Part shown: piece by piece, positions 1 to 8,981 of the stretch
Numbering within the stretch: position 1 is the first letter of the stretch
Layout of the letters: each line of letters begins with the position of its first letter
Source: Promethearchaeota archaeon
Lineage (GTDB): Archaea; Asgardarchaeota; Lokiarchaeia; Sigyniarchaeales; SOKP01
Assembly: GCA_016840165.1 (NCBI GenBank)
Contig: JAEOSU010000100.1
Span: forward strand, 1-43,578
Length of the DNA stretch: 43,578 nt
Direction: 5' to 3'
The notes under the pieces: model-generated
Seen by the model: only the letters and a program-made list of their open reading frames with translations
Database searches by the model: none
Told to the model about the DNA's origin: nothing
Program-made: the position numbers and the translations under genes

Positions 1-736
1 CACTTTCACGTTGCTTGTCGATTCTAAATGCTTTCTCGGATACAGTTTTGCTTATTGCATCACCGGTAGATTTAAAATCGGGACGAAGTTTCATGCGCTG
101 CTGCTCACTTTCTCGTAGCTTTTCTTGCATGAAGGCTTTCTCTCCAACTAATTTTTCAATGGCTTTACCAGCGGTCTCTAAATCGGGTTTGATTTCCAAT
201 AATTGAGATTCTTGCTCTTTCTTCTTTTCCATCATAAAAGCTTTATCGCTGACAGCTTTGCTAATAGCTTCACTTATTTTTTCCTTATTTGGTTTTATTT
301 TTAATCTTTGAATATCACTTTCTCTTTTCTTATCGATAATAAAAGCTTTTTCGTCAACAGATTTGCTGATTACCTCACCAGTTTTTCGAATATCGGGCTT
401 CAAATCCATTCTTTGATAATCCTCTTCGCGTCGTTTTTCCCTTATAAATGCTTTATTTTCAATTGATTTTTCGATTATTACGCCTTTTTCTTCAATTTTA
501 GGTTTTAATGTGATTCTTTCCATATCTTTTTCTCTGAGCTTTTCTCTTTGAAAACTCTTCTTAGTTATAAGGTCAATGATTAATTCCTGACTTTGTTTAA
601 AAGCTTTTTTTCTATCCTCCTCATGTTTTTTCAAATATTCTGCTCTTTCTTCTTTTTCTTTTTTGTAAAGTTCATCAACGATTTTCTTTTCTTTCTCAAT
701 CTCCTCTGGAGTCAATGGTTTTTCATTCTCTTCCAA
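1..736 (-). CDS. Charged helical protein with 35-residue tandem repeats (3' end beyond window)
   Basis: The minus strand is open from 736 through the left edge, so the C-terminus is missing. After a ~45-residue E/K-rich N-terminus the product is a tandem repeat of 35 residues (105 bp). Each unit runs roughly KPD...TG.AISK.V.EKAF, then a ...K.RE.D.QR.. stretch. Five clear units plus one degenerate first unit are visible, with KPKIEEKG, KPDIRKTG, KPNKEKIS, KPDLETAG and RPDFKSTG opening successive units. No signal peptide or membrane segment is seen. The composition (Lys/Glu/Arg) predicts long amphipathic helices, so a structural or scaffold role is possible but is inference. I place the start at TTG 736, after GTGAGG. 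That GTG (745) is also in frame, and a TATA-like stretch (about 769-783) lies upstream. I do not recognise the family. Confidence 0.75.
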   Translation of the reverse strand, partial: MEENEKPLTPEEIEKEKKIVDELYKKEKEERAEYLKKHEEDRKKAFKQSQELIIDLITKKSFQREKLREKDMERITLKPKIEEKGVIIEKSIENKAFIREKRREEDYQRMDLKPDIRKTGEVISKSVDEKAFIIDKKRESDIQRLKIKPNKEKISEAISKAVSDKAFMMEKKKEQESQLLEIKPDLETAGKAIEKLVGEKAFMQEKLRESEQQRMKLRPDFKSTGDAISKTVSEKAFRIDKQRES

Positions 737-876
737 TTTCCTCACTTTTGGTAATTAAAATGATTGTTTTTAAATATAATATTAAAATTTGTATTTAATA
801 ATTTATTTATGAGTTTTGGCAATTGTTTAATAACAAATTTATTGACTATTTTAGAAAAGCCTATTTTTTATGCTAT

Positions 877-1620
877 TTATTTAATAGGAAGAGGTTTAGT
901 TAATTCGTCTGAAAAAGTATCCATTAAACTAAGTAGCGTCAATTTCATGGATAGCATTTCTAAAACTTCGATTTTAAGGATGTGATACCTTTTTGAATTA
1001 TTTGAAATGCCATATTTGGCAACTAAAAAATCATAGTATTCAATTAATTCTTCTCTACATTCCTCTTGATTTTCTAGAATAATTTCACTAGTACGTAGCC
1101 AATTATCTATATCTATTTTGATGGTTATTTCAGTATCATCATTAAGAGAATATCTGACTTCCGTTTCCTTTATTTTTTTAAGATTTTCAAGATATTTAGA
1201 ATCTTGATACATTGGTTTAAGTAATAGCCCTAAATTAATGATTAAAGGCTGAATCTGTAATCTGTCTAAGGAATCAGATAATAACCTTAATAAATGTCGC
1301 TTTTGATTTAATTGAGCATAATCAATATAATTCTGGATAAAGCGCATTAAAGAGTTTTTAATTAATAAATCATTGAAATTGCTAATATTATCGGTTTTCA
1401 TTTGAATAGTTGATTCAATGCATTCATAAACAGACTCCATAAAAAGCTCAACATCCCGAAACATTGAGAAATTACGAATGAAAAGTAATATCTTACCCAA
1501 AATTTCTATTTTTATATCCTCTAAATTAAAAAATGAGTCTATAGTTTGTGGTAATTCAAATTTGTCATCCGGAATGGATAAAAATTGTTGTATCTCTAGG
1601 TATTTTGATTTAAGACTCAT
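877..1620 (-). CDS. Hypothetical mostly helical protein, 247 aa
   Basis: An intact ORF with ATG start and TAA stop, in the same direction as the repeat-protein gene whose start lies about 140 bp downstream. The product is acidic/hydrophobic and mainly helical, with leucine-rich stretches around residues 110-145 and no signal peptide, metal motif or membrane segment. It may be a helical-bundle adaptor, but nothing in it allows a family assignment. AT-rich codon use matches the neighbours, which supports it being a resident gene. Confidence 0.7.
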   Translation of the reverse strand: MSLKSKYLEIQQFLSIPDDKFELPQTIDSFFNLEDIKIEILGKILLFIRNFSMFRDVELFMESVYECIESTIQMKTDNISNFNDLLIKNSLMRFIQNYIDYAQLNQKRHLLRLLSDSLDRLQIQPLIINLGLLLKPMYQDSKYLENLKKIKETEVRYSLNDDTEITIKIDIDNWLRTSEIILENQEECREELIEYYDFLVAKYGISNNSKRYHILKIEVLEMLSMKLTLLSLMDTFSDELTKPLPIK

Positions 1621-1790
1621 TAATTGTTGAATTGATTCATGATCTTAATAAGACTTTTATTTTTTTAGACAAATAAGTATGATGAAAAAAATTTCTCTAT
1701 AAAGTTAAGAATCACAAATTTAAAAAATACTGGAGAATCACTTCTATAATTTATTCCATTTCAAAAACTAGAGTTTTTCTTTCTTCTTTA

Positions 1791-3119
1791 TCACAGTGGA
1801 ACCAATGCAGTACTGCCATGTTTATTAGCGATATCTATGAGATCCATTAACTCTTCGCTTGAAATTGGAATTAAATCAAAAATTGTCATACCCGCTAATT
1901 TAAGCATCGCTTTAACTGTTTCAGCAAGATTGTTACAATCTCCTGAAAAAAATACTTTTCTCTTACCAAATGCTTCCTTTAGTTTCTCACCCACTTCATT
2001 TATAGCACAATAGCCTGCTACAAGACCTTTTGTATAACCTTCTGATCTCAAATTATCTATAAGATTCTCATCGTGTCCTTTACCCATTATTAAAAACCAC
2101 CCTCCCTTGAATTTATCGGGATAATCTACGGAAAATACTTGCATTGTTACTAAAGGATTGTTCTGGCATCCTTCTATGCATAAAAGCTCTTTTCCTTTTA
2201 TAACTTTAACGTCTTTAGGGAACTCTTGTACTAAATTCCATTCATATTTCTTCTTGTATTTCCCCAAGTCTTTCCCGATTACGTTAATTTTATTTAGGTC
2301 ACCTTCACCAAGACCGCGTTCATAAGCTATTTTTAGATGTGGGACATCGTTAAGTTCTAATCCAAAAATCCTTGCTCCTACCACATCTACTGCTAGTGTA
2401 TCTCTACCTGCAATTAATATGTTAAAGGGAATTATTAATCTATCTTCCCAAGCTTTAGGTGGATAATGTCCGTGGATGGTTCCCTCGGTTCCATCTATAA
2501 GAGTGATATCGGGTTTTATTAATTCATATACTTCCACTAATTTTGAATGAAGGTTATAATTATGATCTTTGCCACGATCTGCATGTTGAGGAAAACCCCA
2601 CTGATTTTTAATCCCTAGTGTGACTCTTGCCATAGAATGAGTTTTTAACTTTGGTAAATTAATGTAAGTAAGTGAATCCTTATTTTTCATGATTTTAATG
2701 ACGGTTGCAGGCAATCTAAAAGTCTTGAGATTATATCCTTTAGGATCCTTTTGGACTGAAGGTTTTCGCTTAAACTGGTATGTTTCAGTCTCTTCTTCAT
2801 CGAGATATTTTATTTCTACTCCTAAATCCTCACAGATCTTTTTATAACCCGTAATCGCAAAAACTATCCTTGTCATGTTTGCTTGAGTTGAATTTTCCAT
2901 TACATAAACCTTTGCTCCAATCTTCTTTAAATATTCAATAACTGCTCTTAAAACCTTCGGAGAGGTATAAGAATGTTCTTTAAAATCAATTCCATTGACT
3001 TTAATATATACTTCTTTACTCTTTTTTAAAATTGGTCCCTTATTTTCAATTTCAGATAATATATGATCAACTGCTTTTTTAATACCATCATTAGTCTCTA
3101 CAATAAATACATCTGTCAT
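1791..3119 (-). CDS. DUF362 domain protein
   Basis: The 442-residue product matches the DUF362 family, widespread in anaerobic archaea and bacteria and often linked to iron-sulfur or redox systems. The N-terminal ~300 residues form the DUF362 core: a VKVN-like strand early on, a TYINLPKLKTHSMARVT segment, a GIKNQWGF motif, and DGTEGTIHGHYP before the DTLAVD segment. The C-terminal part has a CIEGC pair and a second alpha/beta region. No ferredoxin-type CxxCxxC cluster is visible, so electron-transfer function is not shown. I choose ATG 3119 because GTGAG sits nine bases upstream as a Shine-Dalgarno; that GTG (3128) is in frame and would add three residues. The gene diverges from the PadR/ABC operon. 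Confidence 0.85.
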   Translation of the reverse strand: MTDVFIVETNDGIKKAVDHILSEIENKGPILKKSKEVYIKVNGIDFKEHSYTSPKVLRAVIEYLKKIGAKVYVMENSTQANMTRIVFAITGYKKICEDLGVEIKYLDEEETETYQFKRKPSVQKDPKGYNLKTFRLPATVIKIMKNKDSLTYINLPKLKTHSMARVTLGIKNQWGFPQHADRGKDHNYNLHSKLVEVYELIKPDITLIDGTEGTIHGHYPPKAWEDRLIIPFNILIAGRDTLAVDVVGARIFGLELNDVPHLKIAYERGLGEGDLNKINVIGKDLGKYKKKYEWNLVQEFPKDVKVIKGKELLCIEGCQNNPLVTMQVFSVDYPDKFKGGWFLIMGKGHDENLIDNLRSEGYTKGLVAGYCAINEVGEKLKEAFGKRKVFFSGDCNNLAETVKAMLKLAGMTIFDLIPISSEELMDLIDIANKHGSTALVPL

Positions 3120-3311
3120 TTCTCTCACTTCTACATTATAAAATTTGTTATATGGTTAATTAATTTTTGAGTAAATAATCGTTTTATGTTAATATTTGGT
3201 ATTATAAAAATTACTAATATTTCAAAATGAAAAAAATTATAAATAGCTCCATATTTATTAAAATTGAATATTTCAATTTGAAAAAAATTATCTCTTAAAA
3301 ATTCTAAAATA

Positions 3312-3857
3312 ATGTGGCCAAAAGATTTCAAATTTTTTCGGGAGTTCATGGATGGTTTGAGAGCTATATTTATTTTTAACACTATCAAGAGTTATCCTGA
3401 AGGTCTTACTTATTATGATTTACAGCAATTCGGGAATATTCCACATTCTAAAATATATCGTATGATGAAGGATCTGGAAGGAAAGGGAGACTTGATCCGA
3501 AAGGATGATACTAGCAAAGAAACTGGTCGTCCTAAACATTTATATTTCTTATCAAAACAAGGAGAATTAAGGTCAAAAGAACTTCGCAAAAACATTGGAG
3601 ATATTTTTGATTTGCTAAAATTAAGATTTCCTGAGGATATCCCAGAGTTTGATCATAAAAAATTCTTAGAAGAAGCTACATTCCAAGTTTGGGCGAGCCC
3701 CGTAGAGTATGTATTGTGTAAAGATATTTCAGATCAAAAAAAATTGGAAATTTTGTCAGTAATGGAATTAGATGTTAATAACATGTTAAAGAAAATTAGA
3801 AAAGAAAAGAAAAATCTACAAAATAAGATAACTAATAATCGGGGGCAAAAATTATGA
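3312..3857 (+). CDS. PadR-type winged-helix transcriptional regulator
   Basis: A 181-residue protein. Residues ~18-95 form a winged helix of PadR type: a GLTYYDLQQ helix, the recognition segment HSKIYRMMKDLEGKGDLI, then the wing ending in GRPKHLYFLSKQG. The C-terminal half is charged and helical and probably dimerises. Its stop overlaps the start of the next gene (ATGA at 3854-3857), so it is translationally coupled to the ABC exporter pair. Known PadR regulators repress neighbouring multidrug exporters; that this one autoregulates the operon and senses an exported compound is inference from context. Confidence 0.85.
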   Translation: MWPKDFKFFREFMDGLRAIFIFNTIKSYPEGLTYYDLQQFGNIPHSKIYRMMKDLEGKGDLIRKDDTSKETGRPKHLYFLSKQGELRSKELRKNIGDIFDLLKLRFPEDIPEFDHKKFLEEATFQVWASPVEYVLCKDISDQKKLEILSVMELDVNNMLKKIRKEKKNLQNKITNNRGQKL

Positions 3858-5587
3858 ACTCAGCACGGATGATATTCAAGTATTGGTCGAAATCTCGAAG
3901 AGATTTTATAATACAAATTATACTTCTTTCATTATCTACTATCTTTTCCACTATGGTACCAATTTTCATTGGAAGACTAGTTGGTGCAATAACTGATGCT
4001 AATAATTTGTTGATTAATTTCGGCATAATTTTGTTGTTTGCCATTTTAATTTACTTCACAAATAGAGCTGCGAGACTTAGAGGTGCCGAAGTATCCTCAA
4101 GGGCGATATATCACTTGAGGAATGATATTAGTAATGCAATATATCGCCAATCATTTTCTTATTTTGACAAAACGGAAACAGGACAGCTAATTTCGAGAGC
4201 TACGAGTGATATCGAGGAAACACAACAAATCTTTGGTATGGGTTTAATGATGGGGCTTCAATCTATACTATCTTTAATTGGAATTACCGTTGGATTTATA
4301 CTATTCAGTATAGAATTATCATTCATTTTACTGGTCGCTTATGTACTCTCAATAGGATTGTCATATTATATAGCGAAGAAACTTAAACCCATCTTTCTAG
4401 AGACAAGGCAAAGTTTTGGTGATTTGACTAACACAATTAGGGAAAATATAGTTGGAGCAGAAGTAGTTCGAATATTCAGTACTCAAGAAAAAGAACGGCA
4501 AAAATTTCTAAAAGATAATAAACGCTTCTTTCAGGCAAGTGTAAAATCTGTAAAATATTATTCACTTTACATGCCACTGATTTTTATTATTATTGGATTC
4601 ATGGTCCTTATCACTTTTTTCTTAGGAGGAATGTGGTTTATTGAAGGACGTATGGATTTACAGACAATAATAACATTACAGTCTTACATTGCTTCACTTG
4701 GGTTTCCGCTAATGATGTTGGGAAATATAATGCTTGTATATATTCAGGCTGATGCAGCACTAACTAGGGTTCGGGATGTTATCGATTCAGCACCTGAGAT
4801 AAACGACTCACCTGATGCTATTTGTATTGATTCAATAAAGGGAGACATTGAGTTCATTGATGTTTCTTTTGGATATATACCTGAAAACAGAATTTTAAAA
4901 AATATATCTTTCAAAATTCCATCCGGTAAAACTATGGCAATATTAGGTACAACAGGATCTGGTAAATCAACAATAATTAATTTGATTCCCCGATTTTATG
5001 AAGTGAATGAAGGGATGATAAAAATCGATGGGTTAAGTATTAAAAAGTACTTATTAAAGGACCTAAGAAGGAATATAGGAATAGTTTCACAAGAGACTTA
5101 CTTATTTAACAAGAGTATTGCTGATAATATTGCTTATGGTAAGGAAGACGCTTCTAAAGAGGAAATAATTAATGCCGCTAAAGTAGCTAACCTACATAAC
5201 TTTATTATGTCATTACCAGAAGGATATGATTCCATTGTTGGAGAGAGAGGCACTAGGCTTTCTGGAGGCCAAAAACAGCGTCTATCAATTGCGAGAGCGT
5301 TAATTATTAAACCAAAGATATTAATTTTTGATGATTCTACAAGCTCAGTTGATGTAGAGACAGAATTTAAAATACAGAAAGCTTTAACAGAAGTTATGAA
5401 AAATACAACCACAATCATAATCACTCAACGTATTTCTACTATTCGAAATGCAGATTTAATTTTAATACTCGACCGTGGGCGCGTGGTGGGGTATGGTAAA
5501 CATGATGAACTTATTGAATCAAACGTATTATATAAACAAATATATGAAACATTATATCAAAAACAAAAGGCTAAAATGACAGTTTAG
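3854..5587 (+). CDS. ABC exporter subunit A (degenerate-site ATPase half)
   Basis: A 577-residue half-transporter: an exporter-type membrane domain (~1-310, about six membrane helices) fused to an ATPase domain. Visible motifs are Walker A GTTGSGKST (365-373), Q-loop VSQE, signature LSGGQ (469-473) and Walker B ending IFDD. The catalytic Glu after Walker B is replaced by Asp494, and the H-loop His by Gln525 (ITQR instead of IAHR). This is the known pattern of the degenerate half of heterodimeric exporters such as TM287/288 or LmrCD. It supplies a good LSGGQ to the partner's consensus site. It overlaps the upstream PadR gene by 4 bp and precedes subunit B by 11 bp. The substrate is unknown. 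Confidence 0.93.
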   Translation: MNSARMIFKYWSKSRRDFIIQIILLSLSTIFSTMVPIFIGRLVGAITDANNLLINFGIILLFAILIYFTNRAARLRGAEVSSRAIYHLRNDISNAIYRQSFSYFDKTETGQLISRATSDIEETQQIFGMGLMMGLQSILSLIGITVGFILFSIELSFILLVAYVLSIGLSYYIAKKLKPIFLETRQSFGDLTNTIRENIVGAEVVRIFSTQEKERQKFLKDNKRFFQASVKSVKYYSLYMPLIFIIIGFMVLITFFLGGMWFIEGRMDLQTIITLQSYIASLGFPLMMLGNIMLVYIQADAALTRVRDVIDSAPEINDSPDAICIDSIKGDIEFIDVSFGYIPENRILKNISFKIPSGKTMAILGTTGSGKSTIINLIPRFYEVNEGMIKIDGLSIKKYLLKDLRRNIGIVSQETYLFNKSIADNIAYGKEDASKEEIINAAKVANLHNFIMSLPEGYDSIVGERGTRLSGGQKQRLSIARALIIKPKILIFDDSTSSVDVETEFKIQKALTEVMKNTTTIIITQRISTIRNADLILILDRGRVVGYGKHDELIESNVLYKQIYETLYQKQKAKMTV

Positions 5588-5593
5588 GAGGAG
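5586..5593 (+). promoter_or_regulatory. Strong Shine-Dalgarno of ABC subunit B
   Basis: AGGAGGAG lies 5 bases before ATG 5599, directly after the stop of subunit A. It is one of the few classical GGAGG sites in the window and fixes this start. Confidence 0.8.
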
Positions 5594-5598
5594 TATTA

Positions 5599-8127
5599 AT
5601 GAGTAATAATCACAATAATCAAAAAAAAGAAGAACCTAAAATAGTTCAGCCAAGTGCGAGTCAAAGACCTCACTTTTTTATGGGGTCAGGAAAGTCAAAG
5701 TTAGAGCATCCTAGAAGAATGCTTTGGAGGTGGCTACTCTCTTATATTAAATCATTTAGATGGAGATTTGTCACGTTCTTTATTTTATTATTAATTGGAA
5801 CGTTGATCACATCGATTTCCCCTATTATATCAGCAAATATAATTGATTTAGGTATTGTGGCAGGTAATCCTCAGTATATTATCTATATGACTTCGTTCTA
5901 CTTCGCATTACTTCTAATTATGGCTGCAATTACTTATTATTCTACGCTAGGGATGGGTAAAGTCTCCCAACAAGTCACATACTCCATTAGGAATGATCTT
6001 TTCTTTAAACTTCAGGATATGTCTTTAAGCTATTTTGATAAGAGAGCCTCAGGAGACATTATTTCTATAACCACCAATGATGTAACACTCCTAAATCAAT
6101 TAGTTGGAGGGCAGTTTGTCCAAATAATTAATAATATAATAAGCCTAGGTCTTACAATTGCTATTATGTATATCCTTAACGTCTACTTAGCTCTTTTGTC
6201 TATGATCATCTTTCCGATATTTTTTGCTTTTACATACTTATTTAGAAAAGTAGCGATGAAGTTATTCAAAGAGTCTCGAAAAACGATTGGTAGTGTCACC
6301 TCTTCAATCCAAGAAAATGTAGCAGGAGCAAAGGTAGTTCAAGCATATGGTCAAGAAAAAAAAGCTTCAGTGGAATTTGATAGGGCTAACACTGCTAATT
6401 ATAATGCTATGTTAAAAATTAGGAAATTTATGGCAACTATCTTTCCTTTAATATCATTCGTAACCACTATAGTTACTGCTGGAGTTCTATTAGCAGGTGG
6501 ATTCGTTTATTTAGGAAATGTTTCTATTTTTGGTGTTGCTGTCACTGTAGGAGCACTTAGTGCATACGTTTCAATCTTAGGACAATTTTTTAGACCATTC
6601 ATGTTGCTTATGCAAATTCAAGAAATATTAGCATCTGCACTTGCTGCTAGTGATAGAATTTATACACTTCTAGAAGAAAAAGTAGAGATACCTGATGTTG
6701 ATAATCCTACAACAATCGATAATGTTATGGGAAGAATTAGTTTTGAAAATGTTAGTTTTGGATACATAATGGATGATAATAAGTTAATCGAACTTGGAGG
6801 TGAGAGGAAAACTCAAAAACAAAAACCTATTACTGCTGTTTCTCCACCTATAGGTGGCATGAATCCTCAATCTATGCAGAATAATCCAATGATGCAAAGA
6901 GTAATCCAATTTATTACGTCCCTTCCTGAACCATATTCTTCCTTTTTATTAAGAAATGCTATGAATATGCCTCAAAATGTAAGAATGAAACTATTTATGA
7001 GTATTATGGATAAAAATCCATCAGAAATTCCCTCTATTATCGATAATACATTCGCAGAATTTGGGTATGCAATTCCAGATACTGAAATCGCAAAAAAACA
7101 CCCTGAATACCTTACTTCCTTCAAAAAAGATGAAGCTTCTACTTCACCAAGCTTACCTCCAGAAACCATTCTACAAATGTCTAAATTCTTAGAAAATAGC
7201 TTAAGAAGTAAATCCACTTTCCAACAATCTAGTGGTGGAATGGGATCTGCAGAATCTGGAATAATGGGGAGTGGAATGCCGCAAATGTCTCCTAAAACGA
7301 TTCTAAGAATGTTAGCTAGTATGGAAATTCTTGAAGATACTTATGAACAGATTCCAAAAATAGTTAAAGACGCAATTGAAGAAGAAAAGGTTCTTATTAG
7401 TCATGAACAGTCCAAAGGTTATGTCCTTAAAAATGTAGATTTAAATATTGAAGAAGGAAAGACTATTGCAATAGTAGGAGAGACTGGGGCTGGAAAAACT
7501 ACAATCGTCAAGTTAATATCTCGGTTTTATGATTTAAATGATGGAGATATTAAAATTGATGGGGTTGATATTAGCGAAATTACTAAACGGGATTTAAGAA
7601 ATTTAATTGGATTGGTCCCTCAAGATGCTTTTCTCTTTACTGGGACAATTAAAGAAAATTTATTATATGCATTTGATTCTCCCACAAAGGAGATCGAAGA
7701 AAAAATGATTTCCGTCTCAAAATTTTTAGGTTTACATAATTTTATCGAAGCGCTTCATAAAAAATATGATACCAAATTAAAAGAAAATGCGTCTAATATT
7801 TCTATAGGACAGCGACAGCTTATTGCGTTTGCTCGAGCTTTGATTACAGATCCAAAAATATTGATATTAGACGAAGCTACAAGTTCTGTCGATCCCTATA
7901 CTGAAACCTTAATTCAAGATGCTTTAGATAAAGCTCGTAAAGGTAGAACTACTATAATAATCGCACATCGTCTATCCACAATTAAAAATGCAGATCATAT
8001 TATCGTGATTAGTGCAGATAAGAAAGGTGTTATCGAAGAAGGGACACATGATGAATTAATGAAGTTGGATGGGAAATATAAACGTCTTTTAGATATGCAA
8101 CATCGAGAGATTGAGACAGATGGGTAG
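5599..8127 (+). CDS. ABC exporter subunit B with large insert in the ATPase domain
   Basis: An 842-residue partner of the upstream half-transporter. The membrane domain (~45-360) is followed by an ATPase domain with Walker A GETGAGKTT (627-635), Q-loop VPQD, signature ISIGQ (734-738, degenerate versus LSGGQ), Walker B LILDE with catalytic Glu759 and H-loop His790. It therefore contributes the hydrolytic Walker B/H-loop of the composite active site, while its poor signature completes the degenerate site. Unusually, about 210 residues (~393-605) are inserted between the A-loop (Tyr389, in FENVSFGY) and the strand VLKNV (609-613), which are normally only ~6-8 residues apart. The insert is rich in Met, Pro, Ser and Asn. 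The reading frame and motifs continue intact on both sides, so the gene appears functional. Confidence 0.93.
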   Translation: MSNNHNNQKKEEPKIVQPSASQRPHFFMGSGKSKLEHPRRMLWRWLLSYIKSFRWRFVTFFILLLIGTLITSISPIISANIIDLGIVAGNPQYIIYMTSFYFALLLIMAAITYYSTLGMGKVSQQVTYSIRNDLFFKLQDMSLSYFDKRASGDIISITTNDVTLLNQLVGGQFVQIINNIISLGLTIAIMYILNVYLALLSMIIFPIFFAFTYLFRKVAMKLFKESRKTIGSVTSSIQENVAGAKVVQAYGQEKKASVEFDRANTANYNAMLKIRKFMATIFPLISFVTTIVTAGVLLAGGFVYLGNVSIFGVAVTVGALSAYVSILGQFFRPFMLLMQIQEILASALAASDRIYTLLEEKVEIPDVDNPTTIDNVMGRISFENVSFGYIMDDNKLIELGGERKTQKQKPITAVSPPIGGMNPQSMQNNPMMQRVIQFITSLPEPYSSFLLRNAMNMPQNVRMKLFMSIMDKNPSEIPSIIDNTFAEFGYAIPDTEIAKKHPEYLTSFKKDEASTSPSLPPETILQMSKFLENSLRSKSTFQQSSGGMGSAESGIMGSGMPQMSPKTILRMLASMEILEDTYEQIPKIVKDAIEEEKVLISHEQSKGYVLKNVDLNIEEGKTIAIVGETGAGKTTIVKLISRFYDLNDGDIKIDGVDISEITKRDLRNLIGLVPQDAFLFTGTIKENLLYAFDSPTKEIEEKMISVSKFLGLHNFIEALHKKYDTKLKENASNISIGQRQLIAFARALITDPKILILDEATSSVDPYTETLIQDALDKARKGRTTIIIAHRLSTIKNADHIIVISADKKGVIEEGTHDELMKLDGKYKRLLDMQHREIETDG

Positions 8128-8201
8128 TTATATAGCATCTTTCTTAATATACCAATAAATCTATATTCAATTTTTCTTTTTTAATATTAAAAATGTAATA
8201 A

Positions 8202-8205
8202 GGTG
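8202..8205 (+). promoter_or_regulatory. Shine-Dalgarno deciding a TTG start
   Basis: GGTG lies 7 bases before TTG 8213. No ATG is suitably placed at the start of the hydrolase fold, so it supports TTG initiation. Confidence 0.6.
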
Positions 8206-8212
8206 TGTTAAT

Positions 8213-8974
8213 TTGGTATATATAGATTATAATGGAAAGAAAATATTTTATAATCTTAAAAAATGTGATTCTAAAACGGTTGTCATTTTCCTCCATGGCT
8301 CAGGTGGAGATGCAAGTACATGGAAAAATCAATTAAATGATATAAATTCATATTCTGCTATTGCCTTAGATTTACCTTCTCATGGTAATTCCGATAGATT
8401 TGAAATGCTTTCATTAGATCTATATGTTGATATATTAAAATGCCTATTTGATTCTTTAAATTATGATCAGACTATTGTATGCGGTCATTCATTAGGTGGA
8501 GCCGTTATTCAATCATATTATTTCAAATATCCCAAGGATTTAGATGCTTTAATTCTTATGAGTACCGGAGCAAAACTTAGAGTTAGTCCCGCAATTTTGG
8601 ACTCTCTTAGAAGGGATTATGAAGAATATCTTAAATATCTAAATAATGTTGCTTTTTCCAAAAAAACAACAAATTCAATCATCCAAGAATATAAGAATAA
8701 ATCATCATTGATTGGAGCGGAGATAACCTATCAAGATTTTAAAATTTGTGATAATTTTAATTTATTCGACCAGACCAAATTAATTAAAGCACCATGCTTA
8801 ATCATTTGTGGTACAGATGATAAACTCACCCCAGTCAAATATTCACAATATTTTCACGATAATATAATAAATTCGAAATTGGAATTGATCGAAAATGGAG
8901 GTCATATGGTCATGTTGGAGAAGTCTAAAGAAGTAAATGAAGCAATAAGAAAATTTATTGAAGATTTAGATTAA
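8213..8974 (+). CDS. Alpha/beta hydrolase
   Basis: A 253-residue protein of the alpha/beta-hydrolase fold. The oxyanion-hole motif FLHGSGG comes early. The nucleophile elbow GHSLG has Ser93, the acid is Asp202 in CGTDD, and the base is His231 in NGGHM, so the triad is complete. No signal peptide is visible, so the protein is cytoplasmic. The substrate (ester, lactone or acyl-thioester) cannot be deduced. The start is TTG after a GGTG ribosome site. It lies 7 bp before the radical SAM gene, probably in the same transcript. Confidence 0.9.
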   Translation: MVYIDYNGKKIFYNLKKCDSKTVVIFLHGSGGDASTWKNQLNDINSYSAIALDLPSHGNSDRFEMLSLDLYVDILKCLFDSLNYDQTIVCGHSLGGAVIQSYYFKYPKDLDALILMSTGAKLRVSPAILDSLRRDYEEYLKYLNNVAFSKKTTNSIIQEYKNKSSLIGAEITYQDFKICDNFNLFDQTKLIKAPCLIICGTDDKLTPVKYSQYFHDNIINSKLELIENGGHMVMLEKSKEVNEAIRKFIEDLD

Positions 8975-8981
8975 AAGAATT

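Noticed and set aside
15..206. Plus-strand ORF at the left edge
   Set aside because: It lies antisense to the 35-residue repeat protein; its pattern is a reflection of the repeat codons.
764..985. Plus-strand ORF
   Set aside because: AT-rich low-complexity translation overlapping the end of the minus-strand gene 877-1620.
3131..3388. Minus-strand ORF, 85 codons
   Set aside because: It covers the promoter region and start of the PadR gene in the other direction, with an Ile/Asn/Phe-rich random translation.
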